Program-made: the position numbers and the translations under genes
From: CAZFQD01 sp964520885
GTDB taxonomy: Bacteria > Bacillota > Clostridia > Oscillospirales > SIG519
Reading direction: 5' to 3'
Assembly: GCA_964520885.1 (NCBI GenBank)
Contig: CAZFQD010000083.1
Span: 1-10,181, forward strand
Length of the DNA: 10,181 bases
The notes under the pieces: model-generated
What the model was told of the DNA's origin: nothing
The model's database searches: none
The model's input: only the letters and a program-made list of their open reading frames with translations
Shown: positions 1 to 4,432 of the stretch, piece after piece
Layout of the letters: each line of letters begins with the position of its first letter
Position numbering within the stretch: position 1 is the first letter of the stretch

Positions 1-63
1 TATCTGCTTAAAAATTTTTAAAAAATGCTTGACTTTTAATAGTTAGTCACCTCATAATTTATT

Positions 64-84
64 TTTAAGGCTTTATGCCTTAAA
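64..84 (+). terminator. Possible terminator hairpin at the end of the remnant gene
   Basis: A perfect 8-bp inverted repeat TTTAAGGC (64-71) / GCCTTAAA (77-84) has a 5-nt loop that contains the stop codon of the minus-strand remnant. On the plus strand it is followed by a T-rich run (85 onward), so it reads better as a plus-strand terminator for something left of the window. On the minus strand the sequence after the stem is A-rich and lacks a U tract. The direction is therefore uncertain. Confidence 0.3.
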
Positions 85-483
85 TTTTATCTTGTTGCTT
101 TTCTTCTTTTCATAAACGAATGTGGTGCTTACCCCACCAATAATTGAAATAGCCAGTATTATTATAATAATTAAAATATCGGGTTTTAATTTGAATTCCA
201 AATCAAAATCTTTTACAGCCGGACCAAAATTTGCATTGAAATAACCATTAACATCTGTGCCTGTATGTGTCGTGAACTTTAGAAACTTATTGGTACCTTC
301 AGTTGTCACTACAGCAGTTCCGTTTTTTACTCCCGGAGCAGGTGTAGCAGGGAAAAGGATATCTGAATTTCCGCTTTGGAAATCCTGCTGATAAACCACT
401 TTACCTGTATCAGCAAGAGAAAGAATTGAACAAAGAGAAACTAAAAGAGAAAACATACATAACAAGCAGATGATTTTTTTTAA
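73..483 (-). pseudogene. Remnant of a secreted, C-terminally membrane-anchored protein (start codon lost, internal deletion likely)
   Basis: The minus-strand frame encodes a signal-peptide-like N-terminus (KKIICLL... with a hydrophobic core and a plausible SLA^D signal peptidase I site). About 75 residues of an extracellular segment follow, resembling the first strands of a beta-sandwich (ending DLEFKLKPD). Then come a very hydrophobic helix (ILIIIIILAISIIGG) and a lysine-rich tail. The extracellular part stops abruptly at the anchor, as if the middle of a larger surface protein had been deleted. A good AGGAGG lies at 494-499, but where the start codon should be (just before AAA AAA ATC ATC) the sequence reads TTT TTA. 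The only in-frame ATG/TTG codons are inside the signal peptide, about 28 nt or more from the ribosome binding site, and a TAG lies immediately upstream. A TTG at 463-465 would give 130 residues but removes the charged n-region. I infer a non-functional or poorly translated remnant. The protein's function is unknown. Confidence 0.6.
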
Positions 484-493
484 AAACTATAAT

Positions 494-499
494 CCTCCT
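494..499 (-). promoter_or_regulatory. Shine-Dalgarno AGGAGG without a start codon at normal spacing
   Basis: The minus strand reads AGGAGG here, an optimal ribosome binding site. The next 5-12 nt (ATTATAGTTTTTA) contain no ATG, GTG or TTG in the frame of the signal peptide. This is the main evidence that the gene at 73-483 has lost its start codon. Confidence 0.65.
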
Positions 500-564
500 T
501 TCCTGATTTGATTAACTAACAGGTTACTAAATTAGTTTTAATTTATAGTTTATTTACTGCTTTA

Positions 565-594
565 ATTATAATTGATATCGCACTCTATTGTCAA
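565..594 (-). promoter_or_regulatory. Sigma-A type promoter of the secreted-protein remnant
   Basis: On the minus strand a perfect -35 TTGACA (594-589) and a perfect -10 TATAAT (570-565) are separated by 18 nt. Transcription would start near 558 and give a 5' leader of about 60 nt before the AGGAGG. The consensus quality implies that the original gene was strongly expressed. Confidence 0.6.
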
Positions 595-685
595 TATGTA
601 AAATATACCAATATTATATATATGTTTTGTAGCATAATTGCCATATTATAGATAACCATTTAGTTATTGAAAACAAATATTTTTA

Positions 686-1081
686 ATGTATAACATAACA
701 CATACCAAGTTATACAATGTTAAAAAAGTGATATTTTTAGTTAAAAGTGAAAAAAAACACTGTAGATTAATAAGATTAGAAAACTATTTAATGAACTACT
801 ATATTACTGGTGGTATGCCAGAGGTTGTTAAAAAGTGGTGTGATACAAAGGATATTAATAAAATTGAAGCAATACAACAAAAAATTCTTGATAGCTATGA
901 ACTTGATTTTGCAAAGTATGCACCATCAAATGACTTTCCAAAGCTATCAGCTATTTGGAGGTCTATTCCTGAGCAGTTAGCAAGAGAAAACTCTAAATTT
1001 ATTTTTGGTCAAGTTAAAAAAGGTCTTCGTGCTAAGAACATTCGTGCAGATAATTTTGATATAGCCACCAACGGTCAATAA
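686..1081 (+). pseudogene. Fragment of a COG1373-type AAA ATPase (DUF4143 region)
   Basis: The open frame is 131 codons. From about residue 30 it reads like the central part of the predicted ATPases that carry an N-terminal AAA_14 domain and a C-terminal DUF4143 domain: ENYLMNYYITGGMPEVVKKW, then a helical stretch with ILDSYELDFAKYAP, a region around IWRSIPEQLARENSKFIF, and KKGLRAK. These families run to about 400 residues. Here the Walker A/B ATPase domain is missing upstream, and the family-like sequence breaks off after KKGLRAK (about 1036), where members normally continue with a DUF4143 core. The first ~28 codons (MYNITHTKLYN...) are not recognisable, and there is no clear ribosome binding site before 686. 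I read it as a double-truncated remnant, probably carried in by, or broken by, the element whose edge lies near 1366. Family assignment is from residue patterns only. Confidence 0.7.
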
Positions 1082-1366
1082 GTATATGTATACCGATAGC
1101 ATTCTTTTCGAGCAATATATGTTTCTGTTTGCAAAGATCGTCCTCCGTGTTTGTGGAGCAATATTCCCTCCTCTCGCGTTCACCACAAAGTAGCCACAAT
1201 CTAAATAATAGTGATCGCATTTTGCAATTCTGTGCACCACCTGTGACCACCAACTTTTGCACCACATAGCAGTATACGGATTAACTATGTGAGATTTGAA
1301 CCATTTCAACAATAAATAACTGTTATAATGCACCAAATAGCAATGGTTTGCACTATACCGTCATTT
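1082..1366. other. Unassigned sequence between the ATPase remnant and the tRNA fragment
   Basis: About 285 bases have no convincing gene. The composition is noticeably more GC-rich and codon-irregular than the flanks. Two overlapping minus-strand frames cross it (977-1336 and 1032-1265), but neither has a recognisable domain or a clear ribosome binding site, so I do not call them. The heptamer TGCACCA recurs at 1233, 1258 and 1329, with related CACCAC/GACCACC sequences at 1181 and 1245. If 1367-1424 is an attachment site, this is the end of the integrated element and such repeats could be integrase or accessory binding sites. That is speculative. Confidence 0.35.
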
Positions 1367-1424
1367 TTGGAAATCGTGTGAGCAATTAAATGCTCCGAGG
1401 GTTCAAATCCCTCTCTCTCCGCCA
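1367..1424 (+). other. 3' portion of a tRNA-Ser(GGA) gene; probable integration (att) scar
   Basis: The stretch folds as the 3' half of a class II tRNA. It has an anticodon loop TTGGAAA (1367-1373, anticodon GGA at 1369-1371), 3' anticodon strand TCGTG (1374-1378), and a long variable arm GAGCA/TGCTC (1380-1384/1391-1395). The T arm is GAGGG-TTCAAAT-CCCTC (1397-1413), and the acceptor 3' strand TCTCTCC, discriminator G and encoded CCA end at 1424. The expected 5' partner strands (CACGA before the loop, a D arm, and a 5' acceptor GGAGAGA) are absent; the sequence before 1367 pairs at only three of five anticodon-stem positions. It therefore cannot be a functional tRNA. Elements using tyrosine integrases often target tRNA 3' halves and leave exactly such a fragment at the distal junction, with the original terminator next to it. 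This predicts that the element lies to the left and that an intact tRNA-Ser(GGA) sits at its other end. Confidence 0.75.
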
Positions 1425-1450
1425 AAAAAAGCCCTTCGGGGCTTTTTTCA
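1425..1450 (+). terminator. Rho-independent terminator after the tRNA-Ser fragment
   Basis: An A-rich lead, AGCCC-TTCG-GGGCT (stable UUCG-type tetraloop) and six T residues follow the CCA directly. The A tract on the other side also makes it usable from the minus strand. It is best explained as the native terminator of the tRNA-Ser gene, left in place after integration. Confidence 0.85.
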
Positions 1451-1579
1451 ACGATATGAACCCATTATTAGGTTCGTGGCGAAAAAAATACTACTTGAAA
1501 AATAATTTTATTTTTTAAAAAAAATTAATATTTTTACCATAAAAATGACTTTTTAAATCGTATTATAACTGTAAGGATA

Positions 1580-1612
1580 CTAAATTGTTTTCATTTTATA
1601 CACTTTTTTCAT
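1580..1612 (-). other. Ten-codon minus-strand frame MKKVYKMKTI, copy 1
   Basis: On the minus strand ATG (1612-1610) is preceded by AAGGG at a spacing of about 7 nt and encodes MKKVYKMKTI before TAG. The same frame and a better Shine-Dalgarno (AAGGGG) occur in the second repeat copy. It could be a tiny peptide or leader, the fossil start of a lost gene, or chance in A-rich sequence. The plus-strand terminator in the unit favours the opposite direction of transcription. Confidence 0.2.
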
Positions 1613-1663
1613 ATTATTTCCCTTATTTTTTATTATTAATCCTCGCACAAATACCAATTATTT

Positions 1664-1693
1664 CGGATGCTCGTTGTAGCATCCGTTTTTTTT
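1664..1693 (+). terminator. Rho-independent terminator of repeat unit 1
   Basis: A perfect 8-bp stem CGGATGCT/AGCATCCG with loop CGTTGT is followed by eight T residues. It is identical in both repeat copies. Orientation is plus: on the minus strand the eight A residues precede the stem and no T tract follows it. Confidence 0.85.
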
Positions 1694-1733
1694 AGTATTT
1701 AATGTTTTTAATGTTGAAATAACTTTATAATTA

Positions 1734-1985
1734 GGGTGTACTCAAAAAGTCAACTTGTTGGATTTTTGAGTGTGGCAAATTAAATTTGCCACACAAAACG
1801 GCGAAAAAGCTAAGCTTTCGCCGTTTTGTAGCCGTAATTATCGGCGAACTCATATTGCAAGATTTATCTTGCAACTATAATCTGTATTGTTTTTTAGCAA
1901 TTATATAAAAAACCATACAGATTATAGAACTGAAAATTGCTGATAACCGCTCTGTATCAGCGATATTTAGTTTTTGAGTAAGCCC
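1734..1985. mobile_element. 252-bp MITE-like insertion with TA target duplication and a chain of hairpins
   Basis: The ends are imperfect inverted repeats: left GGGTGTACTCAAAAAGT and, reading inward from the right, GGGCTTACTCAAAAACT. They are flanked by TA on both sides (1732-1733 and 1986-1987), as for TA-targeting transposons of the IS630/Tc1-mariner type. There is no transposase gene, so it would be mobilised in trans. The inside is almost entirely palindromic: ACTCAAAAA/TTTTTGAGT (1740-1748/1763-1771), TGTGGCAAATT/AATTTGCCACA (1771-1781/1783-1793), AAAACGGCGAAA/TTTCGCCGTTTT (1795-1806/1816-1827), TTGCAAGAT/ATCTTGCAA (1855-1863/1866-1874), CTATAATCTGTAT/ATACAGATTATAG (1875-1887/1915-1927, with an inner T6/A6 extension) and ATTGCTGATA/TATCAGCGAT (1936-1945/1955-1964). 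It sits exactly between the two copies of the direct repeat. Family assignment is inferred. Confidence 0.75.
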
Positions 1986-2076
1986 TACTTTACAAAAATA
2001 TTTTATTAATTTTAAAAAAAATTAATATTTTTACCATAAAAATGACTTTTTAAATCGTATTATAAGTGTAAGGATA

Positions 2077-2109
2077 CTAAATTGTTTTCATTTTATACAC
2101 TTTTTTCAT
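2077..2109 (-). other. Ten-codon minus-strand frame MKKVYKMKTI, copy 2
   Basis: The minus strand reads AAGGGG, TAAT, then ATG AAA AAA GTG and so on to TAG, a textbook initiation context for a ten-residue peptide. The peptide matches copy 1 exactly. The variable linker of the repeat unit happens to be the leader of this frame, and both linkers keep an AAGGG core. It may be a leader peptide, a gene-start fossil or chance. No promoter is evident. Confidence 0.2.
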
Positions 2110-2158
2110 ATTACCCCTTCTTTTTTCATTTCATTCCTCGCACAAATACCAATTATTT

Positions 2159-2188
2159 CGGATGCTCGTTGTAGCATCCGTTTTTTTT
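2159..2188 (+). terminator. Rho-independent terminator of repeat unit 2
   Basis: The stem CGGATGCT/AGCATCCG, loop and eight-T tract are the same as in repeat unit 1. It lies about 45 nt beyond the end of the convergent DUF454 gene and would stop plus-strand transcripts before they run antisense into that operon. Confidence 0.85.
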
Positions 2189-2234
2189 GTATTTATATGA
2201 ATTATATTTTATATTTAATGTTGAAATAACTTTA

Positions 2235-2663
2235 TTATTTATGCTTATTTTGTTCTTTGATGGGTGATAATAATTTACCCGATTTTTCATCCCTTTGAGT
2301 TTTAATAGTTAATAGATGAATGCTAACTCCAATACCAACCGCAAAAAGGAATATTGTTAAATGCAAATTTAATACAATGAGCATTGAAATTACAAGTGAA
2401 AGCCATAAAAATATCAAAGACCATATTTTTACATCTCTTTTAATTGCTCCATATGTTAGGTAATTGTAAATATACTCACCAAATATTTTATGACTAATTA
2501 GCCAATTATATAAAAATTTAGAACTATTAATATAGCAAAAGGATGAAAATAATAAAAAAGGAGTTGTAGGCAAGACTGGAATTATAATTCCTATAATTCC
2601 AATAACTAATGATATTGTTCCAATAATAATTAGTAAATATCTTTTGGGAGATTTTGTTATCAT
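2235..2663 (-). CDS. DUF454 (YbaN-like) small integral membrane protein
   Basis: This is a 142-residue, very hydrophobic protein. The N-terminal helix (about 9-31) leads into the family hallmark PVLPTTPFLLFSSFCY, followed by a short amphipathic stretch with NWLISHKIFGEYIYNY (DUF454 proteins usually have a similar 'W-L-x-x-H-x-x-F-G-x-Y' motif). Two further helices lie at about 78-97 and 100-120, and the tail is basic and hydrophilic. Length and layout match E. coli YbaN and relatives, whose function is not established. The start ATG overlaps the catalase stop codon (ATGA, 2660-2663), so the gene is the second of a two-gene operon and probably translationally coupled. This couples an inner-membrane protein to peroxide detoxification, though what it contributes is unknown. 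The stop codon lies inside the end of the second direct repeat. Confidence 0.9.
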   Translation of the reverse strand: MITKSPKRYLLIIIGTISLVIGIIGIIIPVLPTTPFLLFSSFCYINSSKFLYNWLISHKIFGEYIYNYLTYGAIKRDVKIWSLIFLWLSLVISMLIVLNLHLTIFLFAVGIGVSIHLLTIKTQRDEKSGKLLSPIKEQNKHK

Positions 2664-4288
2664 AATTGGTATTTCATCATAGCCTGCTCAACTTGCTTGC
2701 CAAATTCTTCTGAAGCAGAGTAAAAATAATTTAATACTCTTTTTTGAATATCCTTTTTAACTGCGTATAATTCAGATGCAATGTTATCTGCTAAATGCTC
2801 TTTATCAATTATAGATAATGAATTATATCGCTCACCTGCTTGAGTGAAATCATCTGTTTTTATTATTGGTGTTCTTCCTATAATTCCTTTTACATAATCG
2901 CCTTTTATATTAGGTAGATTTGCTGTGTGAGGGCGGTTGTCATTTAAGCTATTTGGCAAATAATTTATAGGTGAAGAGTTAAATTCATAGGTCATTGCTC
3001 CATCTCTTTGAGTATTTTCAACTGGAGAAATGGATTTATTTATCGGTAACTGAGCAAAGTTTGGTCCTATTCTATGTCTTTGTGTATCTAAATATGAAAA
3101 AGACCTTCCTTGAAGCATTTTATCGGCAGACAATTCTACACCGGGAACAATATTAGCAGGACAAAAAGCGACCTGTTCCACTTGTGCAAAATAGTTCTCC
3201 GGATTTTTATCTAAGGTCATCATACCTATCTTCATTAAAGGATATTTGTCCTCTGGCCAAACTTTTGTATCGTCTAACGGGTCAAATTCTAAATTATCAG
3301 CATCTTTAGGGTCCATTAATTGAACACATAATTCATATTCTATCTTTTCGCCTTTTGCAATTGTATCATATAAATTTTGAACAGCAATATTAGGATTTTC
3401 ACCTGCTAAACGCGAAGCCTCGTGCCTATCAATTGTTTCAATTCCTTGCATAGTTTTCCAGTGATACTTTATATATTTTCTTTCACCGTTTTTATTTACC
3501 CAAATATAAGTATTAACTCCAAACCCATCTATATTTGCAAAGTTTTTAATTGTTCCTCTATCTGAATATAACCATGTTATCATATGTGTTGCTTCGGGCG
3601 AAAGGGAAATAAAATCCCAAAATCTTTCCGGGTCTATCAAGTTTGTAATAGGAGAAGGCTTTAGGGAATGAATTACATCAGGAAATTTTATTGCATCCCT
3701 TATAAAGAAAACCGGTATATCATTGCCAACTATATCATATATCCCTTGTTGAGTATAGAATTTCACTGCAAACCCTCTCGGGTCTCTAACCGTATCCGCT
3801 GAGCCTTTTGAACCAACAACAGTTGAAAATCTAACAAATACTTTTGTTTTTTTATTAGGCAAATTAAGAAAATCTGCAAAGGTATAATCTTGCATTGACT
3901 TATAATTAGTAAAATATCCAAATGCCCCTGCTCCCTTTGCATGAACAACCCTTTCAGGAATTCTTTCTCTATCAAAATGTGATAATTTATCAATAAATTG
4001 TATATCCTCTAATAAAACCGGTCCATCAGGTCCCACTGTAAGAGAATTGCTATCATTTTGAATTGGTCTGCCCAAGCTATCAGTTAAATAATTGCTGTTA
4101 TCTGTATTTTCAATCGGTTGTTTGGGTTGGGTTTTTGAAATCTTTTCATCTTTCGCTACATCTTTTGATTTTTTTGAGTCGTTTCCATATTGGTAAAGCA
4201 TTTGCTCAGAATATTTATTAATTAAATTCTTCATATCATTATTTGTAAACTTATTTATTTTGTTTAAATCTTTATATTCATTATTCAT
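2660..4288 (-). CDS. katA: Heme catalase (monofunctional, small-subunit type) with N-terminal extension
   Basis: The product would be a cytoplasmic enzyme converting hydrogen peroxide to water and oxygen. Its 542 residues show all catalase signatures: RERIPERVVHAKGAGAFG with distal histidine H116, the FSTV region (154-157), RDPRGFAVKFYT (169-179), GNDIPVFFIRDA with distal asparagine N189, and the proximal heme segment RSFSYLDTQRHRIGPN with heme-ligand tyrosine Y399. The homologous core begins around residue 66-70 (SLGRPIQNDSNSLTVGP) and has the ~480-residue length of small-subunit catalases. The first ~65 residues are an extra lysine/asparagine-rich extension without a signal peptide. The start at 4288 is supported by an AGAGGTG ribosome binding site at 4293-4299. 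The gene heads an operon with the overlapping DUF454 gene and is divergent from mfd. A PerR-like box lies just upstream. The name katA is by family resemblance; orthology to a specific katA is not shown. Confidence 0.97.
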   Translation of the reverse strand: MNNEYKDLNKINKFTNNDMKNLINKYSEQMLYQYGNDSKKSKDVAKDEKISKTQPKQPIENTDNSNYLTDSLGRPIQNDSNSLTVGPDGPVLLEDIQFIDKLSHFDRERIPERVVHAKGAGAFGYFTNYKSMQDYTFADFLNLPNKKTKVFVRFSTVVGSKGSADTVRDPRGFAVKFYTQQGIYDIVGNDIPVFFIRDAIKFPDVIHSLKPSPITNLIDPERFWDFISLSPEATHMITWLYSDRGTIKNFANIDGFGVNTYIWVNKNGERKYIKYHWKTMQGIETIDRHEASRLAGENPNIAVQNLYDTIAKGEKIEYELCVQLMDPKDADNLEFDPLDDTKVWPEDKYPLMKIGMMTLDKNPENYFAQVEQVAFCPANIVPGVELSADKMLQGRSFSYLDTQRHRIGPNFAQLPINKSISPVENTQRDGAMTYEFNSSPINYLPNSLNDNRPHTANLPNIKGDYVKGIIGRTPIIKTDDFTQAGERYNSLSIIDKEHLADNIASELYAVKKDIQKRVLNYFYSASEEFGKQVEQAMMKYQL

Positions 4289-4307
4289 AAAACACCTCTC
4301 TAAAATA

Positions 4308-4322
4308 TTATCATTAATATAA
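4308..4322 (-). promoter_or_regulatory. PerR-box-like operator upstream of the catalase gene
   Basis: The minus strand reads TTATATTAATGATAA, matching the Bacillus PerR consensus TTATAATTATTATAA at 12 of 15 positions, including both TTAT/ATAA half-site ends. It lies about 20 nt before the catalase start and overlaps a possible -10 TATTAT (4324-4319, with a weak -35 ATAACA at 4347-4342, 17-nt spacing). In Bacillota PerR represses katA and is released by peroxide. The region is AT-rich, so a chance match is possible. Confidence 0.45.
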
Positions 4323-4364
4323 TATTCATTTCTTCACTAAGTGTTATTTTCTAATCTTTTAGCA

Positions 4365-4393
4365 TTGACTATTTTCCCCAAATATGCTATTAT
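4365..4393 (+). promoter_or_regulatory. Sigma-A type promoter of mfd
   Basis: TTGACT (4365-4370) and TATTAT (4388-4393) with the optimal 17-nt spacer point towards mfd. The predicted transcription start is near 4400, about 30 nt before the start codon. The ribosome binding site GGTGA at 4421-4425 leaves 7 nt before the TTG start. Confidence 0.7.
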
Positions 4394-4432
4394 GAAAGCA
4401 CCTCATAATATTATTTAAGTGGTGAAAAGTAT

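Larger units (their letters stand above)
1491..1733 (+). repeat. Direct repeat unit, copy 1 (candidate small-RNA gene)
   Basis: This is copy 1 of a ~250-bp unit also present at 1985-2239. Positions 1513-1616 match 2010-2113 with a single difference (C1569 versus G2066). The next 24 nt are unlike the 22 nt in copy 2. Positions 1641-1693 then match 2136-2188 exactly and end in a terminator, after which the copies drift apart. A weak -10-like TATTAT is at 1561-1566 with no good -35. A plus-strand frame starting at TTG 1585 (after AAGGA) is open in this copy but shifted by the 2-nt length difference in copy 2, so a conserved plus-strand protein is unlikely. A plus-strand non-coding transcript of roughly 110-130 nt is the best guess, unproven. 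Confidence 0.7.
1985..2239 (+). repeat. Direct repeat unit, copy 2 (candidate small-RNA gene)
   Basis: This second copy of the 1491-1733 unit starts at the right edge of the MITE and runs into the stop codon of the DUF454 gene on the opposite strand. The core differs from copy 1 at one position in 104. In this copy G2066 gives a 7-bp pairing AAGTGTA (2064-2070) / TACACTT (2096-2102), which copy 1 lacks at one position. The 22-nt linker at 2114-2135 is unlike copy 1, while the distal 53 nt with the terminator are identical. Any plus-strand transcript would be convergent with the catalase operon and end before it. Confidence 0.7.

Noticed and set aside
29..58. Plus-strand promoter-like TTGACT-18-CATAAT
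   Set aside because: It would transcribe only antisense to the remnant gene and run straight into the hairpin at 64-84. In AT-rich DNA such matches are frequent.
977..1336. Two overlapping minus-strand open frames (977-1336 and 1032-1265)
   Set aside because: Neither shows a recognisable domain, ribosome binding site or normal residue composition, and they overlap each other and the ATPase remnant.
1290..1424. Complete functional tRNA-Ser gene
   Set aside because: No 5' acceptor strand (GGAGAGA), D arm or matching 5' anticodon strand exists upstream of 1367, so only the 3' part is present.
1585..1695. Plus-strand TTG-initiated hydrophobic frame in repeat copy 1, after AAGGA
   Set aside because: The 2-nt length difference in the linker shifts the frame in copy 2, so the protein sequence is not conserved between otherwise identical copies, and the frame runs through the terminator.
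3763..3993. Open frames on the other strand or frames inside catalase and mfd (also 4462-4656, 6202-6414 and 9387-9800)
   Set aside because: They are shadow frames of strongly supported genes with no independent evidence.
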